In this document: positions 1-7,277 of the stretch, one piece after another
Layout: each line of letters opens with the position of its first letter
Numbering within the stretch: the first letter of the stretch is position 1
From: an uncultured Bacteroidota bacterium
GTDB taxonomy: Bacteria; Bacteroidota; Bacteroidia; Chitinophagales; Chitinophagaceae
Assembly (NCBI GenBank): GCA_903933995.1
Contig: CAIZMD010000007.1
Span: 1 to 10,882, forward strand
Length of the DNA stretch: 10,882 bases
Direction of reading: 5' to 3'
Made by a program: the position numbers and the translations under genes
Notes under the pieces: model-generated
The model's input: the letters and a program-made list of their open reading frames with translations, nothing else
The model's database searches: none
What the model was told of the DNA's origin: nothing

Positions 1-246
1 CAAACCGGCTGGAATCAAGACCAGATCCCCTGCACTTACTTCATATAAAATACTCCCTACCTGTATCCTTCCTATACCTGACTCTGTGATATATACCAAA
101 TCTGTGTCTTGGGCAGTAGACATGGTGGAAGATTCACCAATTTTTAAAACAATCAGGTTTAATTGCAGATTCAACCCTGAACATAGTACAGTTTGAAAAT
201 CTTTATGATCAATTAGTTCTTGGATATTGGTTTTAAACCCTTTCAT
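1..246 (-). CDS. Cupin-domain protein, 5' part only
   Basis: The first 82 codons of a gene whose 3' end lies outside the window; the ATG is at 246-244, 9 bases after the cbpA stop, so the two are very probably co-transcribed. The visible part has a short helical N-terminus and then alternating beta strands ending in a GDLVLIPAG motif (residues 73-81), the characteristic turn of cupin_2 proteins. Cupins are small beta-barrels that bind metals, sugars or effectors, or act as sensor domains. The stretch where the first cupin motif should supply HxH and Glu ligands (about residues 37-60) has no histidine; the only His in the visible part is H14. Metal-dependent enzymatic activity therefore looks unlikely unless ligands come from the missing half. 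Function unknown; the family assignment is good, anything more specific is not supported. Confidence 0.75.
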   Translation of the reverse strand, partial: MKGFKTNIQELIDHKDFQTVLCSGLNLQLNLIVLKIGESSTMSTAQDTDLVYITESGIGRIQVGSILYEVSAGDLVLIPAGL

Positions 247-255
247 ATTCTGGCA

Positions 256-1128
256 TTAATTCATTTGGCTTAATTGCTCAAAAAGCTGGCTTTGCTCTGG
301 AGGTAGATTTTGGGGAATGGTTACTTGAAATGTTACATAAAGGTCACCTAGCTCTTTTTCTTTCTTATACACAGGAATCCCCTTTCCTTTTAATCGAATC
401 CGCTCTCCATTTTGGGTACCAGCCCTAACTTTCATTTTTACTTTCCCACTAAGGGTATCAATAGTGACTTCTCCCCCTAGCACAGCTTTATACAATCCAA
501 TGGTTTGCTCACAGTAAACATCATTCCCCTTTCTCACAAATCCGGGCTCAGCTTTTACTTCAAAGCTGATAATCAAATCCCCATCAGGACCTCCATTCAT
601 ACCTTTTACACCATGACCCTTTAATTTCAAAACCTGGTCATTGGCAATGCCGGCAGGAATGGTTACCCTTATTTTTTTATCGTTGATAGTAATGGTTTCC
701 TTTCTAGACTCCATAATGTCTTTCAAATTCAACTGCATGGTAGCATGAAGGTCTTGACCTCCACGGGGCATATTCCCCCTTCTTTCATTAGACCCAAACA
801 TGGATTCAAAAAAACTGGAGAAGTCTGATGAACCATCGTTACTAAACTCATGACTATTGGAGCGTGATGCTTGTTCTTTGCGTTGTTGTTCAAATGCTTC
901 CCCATGTTCCCAGTCTTTCCCAAAACGATCATATTTTTTCCTTTTTACAGGATCGCTTAAAACTTCATTGGCTTCATTAATTGATTGAAATTTGGCTTGG
1001 GCATTCTTATCTGTTGGATTAAGATCGGGGTGGAGTTTTCTTGCAAGCTTACGATAGGCTTTTTTCACCTCCGCTTCTGTTGCCGTTTTATCTAGTCCCA
1101 AAACTGTATAATAATCAATAAAGGCCAT
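256..1128 (-). CDS. cbpA: CbpA-like DnaJ-class co-chaperone (type II, no zinc finger)
   Basis: A 290-residue cytoplasmic Hsp40 that should stimulate DnaK ATPase and deliver unfolded substrates. The J domain spans about residues 4-68 and carries the essential HPD at 33-35. A Gly/Ser/Phe/Asn-rich linker follows (about 85-124), then two C-terminal substrate-binding beta domains (about 126-200 and 203-275). The CxxCxGxG zinc-finger repeats of DnaJ proper are absent, so this is the CbpA/DjlA-like type II class; CbpA of Escherichia coli also binds curved DNA, not testable here. The ATG at 1128 is preferred over the in-frame ATGs at 1146/1143 because the J domain of homologues begins at MAF/MEYKDYY. 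A weak Bacteroidota-like -7 element (CAGATTTG, 1149-1156) sits just upstream and would give a transcript starting inside the longer reading. Its 3' neighbour is a cupin and not the usual CbpM modulator. Confidence 0.88.
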   Translation of the reverse strand: MAFIDYYTVLGLDKTATEAEVKKAYRKLARKLHPDLNPTDKNAQAKFQSINEANEVLSDPVKRKKYDRFGKDWEHGEAFEQQRKEQASRSNSHEFSNDGSSDFSSFFESMFGSNERRGNMPRGGQDLHATMQLNLKDIMESRKETITINDKKIRVTIPAGIANDQVLKLKGHGVKGMNGGPDGDLIISFEVKAEPGFVRKGNDVYCEQTIGLYKAVLGGEVTIDTLSGKVKMKVRAGTQNGERIRLKGKGIPVYKKEKELGDLYVTFQVTIPQNLPPEQSQLFEQLSQMN

Positions 1129-1199
1129 GACGCTAAATTCCATCATTCCAAATCTGGAATCATGATAGCATTAAAAAGGAAACTTGCAAGATTTACAGG

Positions 1200-1529
1200 T
1201 TAGGCCAATAAAAGATAAGAGTAGAAAAGTTCAAAAAAAATGCTCCAAATACAGGCAAAGATTAGAAAATCAAGTATCCTATATTTTTTCACGATTGGTT
1301 TGTAGGTAATGATGGCCAAGCAAATACCAAACAACATACCATATTTGGCTAAATGCCAAGCGTCCAATCTTACAATTCCAAGAAAGTTTTTCTGGTATAT
1401 CCAAGACAAGTTGGGATTCCACCATTTAGGATCCATGGCCTTGAATACGCTGCGGTCATAATGGGTCCATAGCGTATCCATAATGCCATTAAAGCTGGCC
1501 GCGATGGCCAAAAAAATTGCAGATTTCAT
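1200..1529 (-). CDS. Small three-helix membrane protein, unknown family
   Basis: A 109-residue protein that I do not recognise. Hydrophobic segments lie at about residues 3-20, 59-76 and 85-108, so it should be an inner-membrane protein with two or three helices; the first could be an uncleaved anchor because no clean signal-peptidase site follows. The loop between helices 1 and 2 (about 21-58) is rich in Trp and other aromatics (WW at 36-37, W43, W58) and has H59 at the membrane edge, features that could be functional since they are unusually dense. It starts 15 bases after the stop of the Rieske gene, so the pair is probably one transcript, and a role as membrane partner of that exported iron-sulfur protein is possible but unproven. 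The ATG at 1529 is the only sensible start. Confidence 0.72.
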   Translation of the reverse strand: MKSAIFLAIAASFNGIMDTLWTHYDRSVFKAMDPKWWNPNLSWIYQKNFLGIVRLDAWHLAKYGMLFGICLAIITYKPIVKKYRILDFLIFACIWSIFFELFYSYLLLA

Positions 1530-1544
1530 TCCTCAAAATAGCAA

Positions 1545-1961
1545 TTATCCTGTAACTGTCAAAGTGGTTCCGGTTACAGAAACACTATATTGTTTTAAGG
1601 CTCTTGGGGCAGGCCCAGCCGTTACTGCACCCGATGTATTAAACACCGAACCATGCGCATTGCAGACAAACCTTGTTCCTAGTGCATCATAATTGATGGC
1701 AACACCTTCATGGGTACAAGCTTGTTGTACGGCGGTAAATGAACCGGCGGTATTACCTGAAGCCAATCGGGCAACAACAACCCCAGATTGCGCTAACCAG
1801 CTACCTGCAAATGTTAAGCTTGTATTCAAATCAATAGTAAAATTTACTCCAGTTGGGGCTGCTGTAATGGAATCCCCTGATTTGCTACATGCACCCATAC
1901 AAACTGCACAAGCTGCTAAAACAGGTGCCGAAAGGGTTCCCAAAAAGTCTCTTCTTTCCAT
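1545..1961 (-). CDS. Exported Rieske [2Fe-2S] protein, probable Tat lipoprotein
   Basis: A 138-residue Rieske-fold electron carrier. The cluster ligands are visible as C82-T-H84-E-G and C100-N-A-H103-G-S, spaced as in the Rieske family, followed by the typical GPAPRAL turn (116-122). The two extra cysteines that form the disulfide in cytochrome bc1 Rieske proteins are missing (V87 and A102 stand near those places), so this resembles the ferredoxin-like or arsenite-oxidase-small-subunit-like branch. The N-terminus reads MERRDFLG, a twin-arginine-type signal, followed by a hydrophobic stretch with possible lipoboxes at LAAC (C18) or MGAC (C25). Folding with its cluster before Tat export and then lipid anchoring would fit. 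The ATG at 1961 is chosen over the one at 1985 because it puts RR next to the start. No oxidoreductase catalytic subunit is adjacent, so the redox partner is unknown. Confidence 0.9.
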   Translation of the reverse strand: MERRDFLGTLSAPVLAACAVCMGACSKSGDSITAAPTGVNFTIDLNTSLTFAGSWLAQSGVVVARLASGNTAGSFTAVQQACTHEGVAINYDALGTRFVCNAHGSVFNTSGAVTAGPAPRALKQYSVSVTGTTLTVTG

Positions 1962-2059
1962 TAGTTTATAAATTTCGATAATCAATTGTTTACATACTCC
2001 ATTTCAAGATACTAAACCTAGAGTCACTTGTTGCCTAAAAGCTTTAATTTAACAATAAC
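1962..2059 (-). promoter_or_regulatory. Intergenic leader before the Rieske gene, probable promoter region
   Basis: The longest gap in the window, 98 bases, AT-rich. Read on the minus strand it holds TAGGTTTA, which matches the Bacteroidota -7 consensus TAnnTTTG at five of six fixed bases, but no TTG sits 19-21 bases upstream of it. No hairpin with a T-run follows the preceding esterase stop; only a short AAAGCTTT palindrome is present. A promoter for the Rieske to cupin block is likely from gap size alone, but the exact site is not established. Confidence 0.3.
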
Positions 2060-4018
2060 TTACTCAAAAATCTTATTGTCTGTGACTCCCTTCCATTGAT
2101 CGGTTCTAAATGGTGTTGCAGGAAATCCAGCTTTATTGAACAAATTAGCATCAATGGGAGCATCGGTCCAACCGTATCTTACAGCAATAGGTTTTTTAAC
2201 CGCATTGCTCCAAACAATTACTTGATCCCCTTCAATAGTAGCTTGTGCAAAATGAAATTGTTTATCCTCCCCTGCAATTTCAAAACCTTTTAAATATCCA
2301 TAAGTGTCTTTTGCAACTAAGCCTCCATATACATATTGAAAACTTAGGGTGGCTTTGTTAGCTTTTATTAGCATTTTTTCAAAAACTGGTCCAGAATAGG
2401 GCATCTCTATTCCATAATTTTTTGCAAGTGCAATGGCTGCTAATCTGGTTCCAACTTCAGCTTTATTCTTTGGATGTATATTTTCTGGGTTTCCAATATC
2501 CGTTGTAACCGCCATACCTGTATTGGGCAATTGTAAGGTCATTAATTGAGCTTCTCTTAACTCTGCCCATTCACTACCCTGATTACTATTGGGAAATTTT
2601 CCAAAACTGGATAATTGAACAAAATAAAAAGGAAACTCATTTTTCCATTGCTTTCTCCATGAGCTAATTAATAAAGGAAAACTGGATCTGTATTGAAAAG
2701 CCCTTCCTGCATTTGATTCTCCTTGATACCATAAAACTCCTTTGATGGCAAATGGAATCAGGGGATGAATCATTCCATTATAAATAACGGAACCTGCATT
2801 ATTTTGTGAGTGCACATAATGCCATGGTAGATTAAAATCTGGCATCATTCTCCATCCTTCTCCAGCAAGTGTAATTGGTTCAGCATCAAATTTCAAATAC
2901 AGTTTTGAACCCTCTCCGTAAAAGCCATTCCCAAACCAAACAGGATCTTTTTGAACCGCTTGATGCAAGAGCAGGATATTCTTACCAGCCTTCCATGTTC
3001 CAGCTGGAATAGGAATCAACCTATCGGCCCTGCCCTCCCCTTTTTTTAATAATTTCCCGTTTAAATACAATTCAAAAGCGCCATCATTTTCACCTAGTGA
3101 AAGTGTGGAAGCCTTGCTTTGTTCCACGGCATTTACATCAATCACTCTTTGCATAAAACCAGCTCCTCTAAATGCCCAAATACCTTGCCAATCCCATTGA
3201 CTTGGTGGAGCGTATTTTAACCAACTTTGAAATTGGGTACTATCTGTTGTTAATATATCAGCTAATGCAGTACTGGGTATTTTACCAGTTTTTTGAGACA
3301 AAGATTTTTTTAATTGCTCCAACAACATGGTATCAGCCATTTCCCAATTACTGGGATATCTTTTGGCATAATTACTTAATTGATTAGACCCCATCATGGC
3401 ATCCTGACTAATCCATCCTTCTATCTGTGAACCGCCCCAACTGGCATTGACCAAACCAATAGTTACGTGTAATTTTTGCCATAGTGCTTTGGCAAAAAAA
3501 TACCCCACTGCAGTAAAATCACCAAGCTTATCCGGGTGGGCTTGTTCCCATTGACCTCCCGAAAGGTCCGAATCAGGTTTCAAGGATACTTCTCTAGGTA
3601 CATAAAACTGCCGAACATTGGGAATTGTCTCCAAAGCTCTTTCCTCCCTGTATTTAAATGCATCTTTTAATGTCCAATCCATATTTGATTGACCAGAACA
3701 TAGCCAAACCTCGCCCACCATGATATCTGAAAAGTCTAGTTGTTGTTGATCAGTTGAGACCATCATTTGATAAGGACCTCCTGCTTCCATTGAAGGGAAT
3801 ACTAGTTTCCATTGTCCCTTAACATCAACAATGGTTTTCTGAATAGATTGGTTTAAACGAACAGTTACTGTTTTACCAACGGGACCAGATCCCCATACTG
3901 GAATCTCTTGGTTTCGTTGGAGCACCATATGGTGATTAAAGATTTTTGCTATGCTTAATTGAGAAAAGCAGGTGTGGTTACTTAAAAAAAATAAGAAAAT
4001 GCATATTAGACGAGACAT
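2060..4018 (-). CDS. Secreted sialate O-acetylesterase-type (SASA) carbohydrate esterase
   Basis: A 652-residue secreted esterase of the SGNH/SASA superfamily that removes O-acetyl groups from sugars. A signal peptide covers about residues 1-19 (cleavage near FSQ). A short N-terminal beta domain (21-97) leads to the catalytic domain: block I GQSNM at 109-113 with nucleophile S111, a glycine block NASWGG (191-196), the WYQGESNAG block (430-438), and the Asp/His block D507...H515 (NIHPKN), which should complete the catalytic set. A beta-rich, jelly-roll-like insert of roughly 110 residues (about 270-380) separates blocks II and III, as in longer Bacteroidota members that bind glycans. A C-terminal beta domain ends the protein. 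The annotation 'sialate' comes from the family name; with uxaC nearby, acetylated glucuronoxylan or pectin side chains are equally plausible substrates (inference). It starts 48 bases after the monooxygenase stop. Confidence 0.92.
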   Translation of the reverse strand: MSRLICIFLFFLSNHTCFSQLSIAKIFNHHMVLQRNQEIPVWGSGPVGKTVTVRLNQSIQKTIVDVKGQWKLVFPSMEAGGPYQMMVSTDQQQLDFSDIMVGEVWLCSGQSNMDWTLKDAFKYREERALETIPNVRQFYVPREVSLKPDSDLSGGQWEQAHPDKLGDFTAVGYFFAKALWQKLHVTIGLVNASWGGSQIEGWISQDAMMGSNQLSNYAKRYPSNWEMADTMLLEQLKKSLSQKTGKIPSTALADILTTDSTQFQSWLKYAPPSQWDWQGIWAFRGAGFMQRVIDVNAVEQSKASTLSLGENDGAFELYLNGKLLKKGEGRADRLIPIPAGTWKAGKNILLLHQAVQKDPVWFGNGFYGEGSKLYLKFDAEPITLAGEGWRMMPDFNLPWHYVHSQNNAGSVIYNGMIHPLIPFAIKGVLWYQGESNAGRAFQYRSSFPLLISSWRKQWKNEFPFYFVQLSSFGKFPNSNQGSEWAELREAQLMTLQLPNTGMAVTTDIGNPENIHPKNKAEVGTRLAAIALAKNYGIEMPYSGPVFEKMLIKANKATLSFQYVYGGLVAKDTYGYLKGFEIAGEDKQFHFAQATIEGDQVIVWSNAVKKPIAVRYGWTDAPIDANLFNKAGFPATPFRTDQWKGVTDNKIFE

Positions 4019-4066
4019 GGTAAATCTTTAGTCCAATTTAATTCAAAAAGCATCAAATAGTCAAAT

Positions 4067-6019
4067 TCAATTTTCCATAGGAAGACTGCTTTTCATCTTC
4101 CAGATATTACCAATCAAATGACTATTGCTTTTTTTAATAATCCCACTTAATTCAAGCTCTTTAAGGAGGTTTTCAGATTGAGCCATTCCTAAATCGCTTA
4201 AAAATGAAAACTCTTTGGTAGTTAAGGTTGGATACAAATTAAACAAACCGTGATAGTCCTTAGAAATGACTTTTTTAGTAGCATTTGGAATAAAATTCAA
4301 TACCATATTTTCAAAAGTTTCATATTCTTGAAACCCTTTTAGTACGGATGAATTGTTGAACTTATCAGTAAATATAAAAGTTGGCAAAACTGAAATAGAC
4401 AGTTCTTCTGCCAAAGATAAATCAGCTTGGAACAATTCGGGGGCACGTCCACTCATATCACGTAAAAACCTAGAAGCATCCAATCCAGCTTCATAAGCTG
4501 CATTGTACAATAATTTAAGGTCAACAATATTTTGGTTGTCTACAAATAGCATTTCATTTATCCTTCTTAGGAATATAATGGCTTTGTCTGTATCCTGCAA
4601 TTGAGCAGCTTTAAAAGCTATTGAAGGTGGATATGAGGATGTTAAGGGATGTTCTAACCAGATACCATGGTTGATGGGCATATCGCTTATTTCTGCTGCC
4701 TTAATCCAATAAGCGGCTGCATCTTCTGGTTTTGAAATTGAACCTCTTTTGTAATTATCCCAAGATGGCAATAAGCCTCCCATACAATATTCAATTTCAA
4801 GATAATCCCCATACTCCAATTTTAGTTTTCTAAGTTGGGGCTGGATCAACCAACATGTTGAACATACCGGATCAGTAAAATACAACAAATGCACTTTTTT
4901 AAATTTGGGTGCCAACTTATTATTTGATGCTTTATGGGTTATTAATGGAACTTGAATATCATCTAGAGATTCTGCTTCAGAAGCCAAAAAGTTCTTTTTA
5001 ATTTGCCTGCCTAATATAGTATGTTCTTCAACTGCTTTGGCTCTTTGTTGGTAAAATGCCTGAAAGGCTTCTTCATAATTAGATGTCTTATTAAGTATCT
5101 CTGACAAAACATTTGCATCTATTAAAGCGTTCGTAGTACCTGCACTAGTAAAAGGAACTGCTAAATGAGCCGCATCTCCTATTAAAACAATATTTTTTGA
5201 ATGAAATGAATCTAACAAATCAAAATCTGTGGTGTTCCAGATATAGCTATTTGAGTAATCAGTATGATTCAGTATTAATTGAACATCATCAGGGAAATGA
5301 GCTAAAAGTTGCTGGCAAATCAGTGACAATGAAGCAGATTTTTCCATTTCTTCTTCCAACAATTTAACATCAAATTGCATGAACCAAACTAATTCCTCGT
5401 CAGAAGTTGGAATATAACCAAATGACAATCCTTTTGAAATTTCTTTGTATTTAACAAACACACCATTCTTACTAATAAATCCAGTAGGCATTTTTGTTAC
5501 GCCTATTATCTCTTTTACTTCAACCGGACTAAATCTGGTTTTACCAAATAAAGCTTGTCTAACCTGAGACATGGCGCCGTCTGCACCAATAAAAATATCT
5601 CCATATTCTTTCTCCCCATTGTTAAAAACAACAGCAACAGCCTTTCCTGATTCGTATAAAAAGTGTGAAAATACCCTACCCTTTATGATTAAAGCTTCTG
5701 GCAATTGTTGATAGAGAAATTTAATTAATTCACTTCTTCTGATGCATTGCCAAGGCTCTAATTTTTGATATTTTAATTCAACCTCATCAGGAGATTTCAG
5801 CAAAAATGTATCAATTAATTTACCAGGCAACTCTAATGGGGCATCATCTTTATTTAGCAATTTCAAAATAGATACACCGTCGGAATGCATTAAAAAAGCA
5901 TTCCCCAATAAGGGCATTTCATTTTCACGTTCATTAACAACTACTTGAAATCCATTTTTATGAAGCAAAATGGCTAATGACATGCCAGCGATACCTCCAC
6001 CAATAATTACTACTTTCAT
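4067..6019 (-). CDS. Flavin monooxygenase fused to a YjbH/FrnE-like DsbA thioredoxin domain
   Basis: A 650-residue two-enzyme fusion. Residues 1 to about 350 form a class A FAD monooxygenase (UbiH/PHBH type): dinucleotide-binding GGGIAG at 7-12, the arginine motif IRRSEL (93-98), GADG at 145-148 and the FAD ribityl motif GDAAH at 281-285. This class hydroxylates aromatic or otherwise activated small substrates with NAD(P)H and O2. From about residue 375 a DsbA-family domain begins: DPVCSTCW with C386 and C389, a helical insert with a conserved YCMGGLLP stretch (411-418), and the cis-proline loop at P546. The last 60 residues resemble a small winged-helix module. Stand-alone DsbA proteins of this type are common in Bacteroidota; the N-terminal hydroxylase is the odd part. 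No signal peptide, so cytoplasmic. The ATG overlaps the aminotransferase stop by 4 bases, implying translational coupling. The substrate is unknown. Confidence 0.88.
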   Translation of the reverse strand: MKVVIIGGGIAGMSLAILLHKNGFQVVVNERENEMPLLGNAFLMHSDGVSILKLLNKDDAPLELPGKLIDTFLLKSPDEVELKYQKLEPWQCIRRSELIKFLYQQLPEALIIKGRVFSHFLYESGKAVAVVFNNGEKEYGDIFIGADGAMSQVRQALFGKTRFSPVEVKEIIGVTKMPTGFISKNGVFVKYKEISKGLSFGYIPTSDEELVWFMQFDVKLLEEEMEKSASLSLICQQLLAHFPDDVQLILNHTDYSNSYIWNTTDFDLLDSFHSKNIVLIGDAAHLAVPFTSAGTTNALIDANVLSEILNKTSNYEEAFQAFYQQRAKAVEEHTILGRQIKKNFLASEAESLDDIQVPLITHKASNNKLAPKFKKVHLLYFTDPVCSTCWLIQPQLRKLKLEYGDYLEIEYCMGGLLPSWDNYKRGSISKPEDAAAYWIKAAEISDMPINHGIWLEHPLTSSYPPSIAFKAAQLQDTDKAIIFLRRINEMLFVDNQNIVDLKLLYNAAYEAGLDASRFLRDMSGRAPELFQADLSLAEELSISVLPTFIFTDKFNNSSVLKGFQEYETFENMVLNFIPNATKKVISKDYHGLFNLYPTLTTKEFSFLSDLGMAQSENLLKELELSGIIKKSNSHLIGNIWKMKSSLPMEN

Positions 6020-7191
6020 AGTAATAAATTAACAGTGTTATTAATTCTCTCTAAGGCCTCCGCCATTATTTCATGGGATGTAGCAAAACTAATTCTGATA
6101 TATCCTTCTGCACCTTTTCCAAACCATTTGGTTAACCCTGGTACCACAGCCACATTGCCAACTTCATATAGCTGCTTGTGTAAAGTGGCGCTATCCAATC
6201 CAGTTTCGTGTATGTTTACAAATGCCAAATAACAGCCTTGGGGTGAGTGGCAAGAAAACCCTTTGATAGCATTTAAACCATTTACTGTAAGAAATCTTAC
6301 TGAATGCAAATGTTCCAAAAAAGCGGCTAGCCAATATTCGGATTGATTCAACGCTGCTGTTGCGGCTACTTGAGAAAGCACATTGCTTCCGTGAATAGTT
6401 GAATCATGAAAACTAGCATCAAAAATGCGTTGATATTGTTTGGAATCAAATGCTGCTACTACTCCTATTCTTAATCCTGCTAGGCCATGTGATTTGCTAA
6501 AGCCAGTAACAATAATTGTTCTTTCTCTGATTTTCAAGTCTAAAGAAGCAATACTAACAAAATCAAAGGGCTTAAAAGTTATATCGCTCCAAATTTCATC
6601 AGAGAGAATCATTAAATTGTGTTCAACTGCAAATTCACCAATAGCTTCTAATTCTGACTTAGTAAATACTTTCCCAATGGGATTTAGTGGATTACATAAG
6701 CAAATCATTTTAGTTTTTGGAGTAACTAAAGTATTAAAGACATTAACATCAAAACAAATTGTTGGGTCAATATTGATGGGGCAAGCAATGGCAGTTGCTC
6801 CATTTTTTTCAATTGCATATCTAAAAAGAAAATCTACCGGATCAAATACAATAGCTTCATCCCCTTTTTCTAAAAATGCTCTGCAAACTATATCAATCCC
6901 AAATGCTGCGGAGTCAACTGGAAGCACCATAGCAGCAGTAGCAGGAACTTGTCTTTTTTCATAAAAAAAACGAGCCATACTTTCTTTGAAAAAACCATGA
7001 CCCTCTGCAGGACCATAGGAAAAATACCTATCCTTAGAATATTTTATTATTGCTTCTGCAATTTCTGGCGCACAAGGATAATCAGGATCAGCGGCAGTTA
7101 ATGGAATCACTCCATCTGGAACTGTTGCCCACCTTAAATTATAGGCATTTTTTTGTAAGATTTCTAAATTTATTTTTCCAATTGAAAACAC
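6016..7191 (-). CDS. PLP-dependent class I/II aminotransferase or C-S lyase-like enzyme
   Basis: A 391-residue fold-type I PLP enzyme. The cofactor lysine is K233 in GFSKSHG; N167 of NPLNPIGK and D198 of SDEIW should contact the pyridine ring, and R366 in YIRISFA should bind the substrate carboxylate. The set is complete, so the enzyme should be active. Homology blocks resemble both aspartate/aromatic aminotransferases and MalY/PatB cystathionine beta-lyases; the sequence alone does not separate transamination from beta-elimination. The start codon is GTG (7191-7189): no in-frame ATG exists upstream before a TAG stop, and the first internal Met is M72, too deep in the fold. The N-terminus MFSIGK aligns in position with MalY-like starts. 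Its TGA overlaps the ATG of the monooxygenase-DsbA gene, so the two are made together, suggesting consecutive steps on an amino acid or its derivative. Confidence 0.88.
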   Translation of the reverse strand: MFSIGKINLEILQKNAYNLRWATVPDGVIPLTAADPDYPCAPEIAEAIIKYSKDRYFSYGPAEGHGFFKESMARFFYEKRQVPATAAMVLPVDSAAFGIDIVCRAFLEKGDEAIVFDPVDFLFRYAIEKNGATAIACPINIDPTICFDVNVFNTLVTPKTKMICLCNPLNPIGKVFTKSELEAIGEFAVEHNLMILSDEIWSDITFKPFDFVSIASLDLKIRERTIIVTGFSKSHGLAGLRIGVVAAFDSKQYQRIFDASFHDSTIHGSNVLSQVAATAALNQSEYWLAAFLEHLHSVRFLTVNGLNAIKGFSCHSPQGCYLAFVNIHETGLDSATLHKQLYEVGNVAVVPGLTKWFGKGAEGYIRISFATSHEIMAEALERINNTVNLLL

Positions 7192-7277
7192 CCATTCACA
7201 TTTTAAATGAATGGTGAAATTGGACTATCTGTTACTCAATGAATGATACTTTATCGTCATTAATTATCAATCATTCG
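7192..7277 (-). promoter_or_regulatory. Leader of the aminotransferase-monooxygenase pair with candidate promoter and inverted repeats
   Basis: An 86-base gap between the EamA stop and the GTG start. On the minus strand a TTG (7270-7268) and TATCATTC (7248-7241) are separated by 19 bases, matching Bacteroidota -33/-7 spacing; the -7 element agrees with TAnnTTTG at four of six fixed bases only. Two perfect 7-base inverted repeats are present: 7192-7198 with 7208-7214 (CCATTCA/TGAATGG), touching the start codon, and 7241-7247 with 7270-7276 (GAATGAT/ATCATTC), which frame the candidate promoter. The shared TGAATG/CATTC core suggests a repeated operator or leader fold. No T-run terminator follows the EamA stop. 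Confidence 0.35.

Noticed and set aside
1129..1146. Longer CbpA start with six extra N-terminal residues
   Set aside because: The J domain starts right at the internal ATG 1128, and the extra residues match no known family extension.
1183..1190. CTTGCAAG palindrome upstream of cbpA, possible heat-shock or repressor operator
   Set aside because: Eight bases only, no CIRCE-like spacing or second copy; expected by chance.
1483..1971. Two open frames on the plus strand opposite the Rieske and membrane-protein genes
   Set aside because: Mirror images of the real minus-strand coding; no domain, and they overlap the Rieske cluster motifs.
4019..4066. Promoter between the monooxygenase-DsbA gene and the esterase
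   Set aside because: The gap lies upstream of the fusion's stop only as seen on the plus strand; on the minus strand it is the 48-base leader of no new unit with a recognisable -33/-7 pair, and no terminator is visible.
6440..6964. Long open frame of 174 codons on the plus strand inside the PLP enzyme gene
   Set aside because: It is antisense to a gene with complete catalytic residues, has no recognisable domain and a composition typical of a shadow frame.
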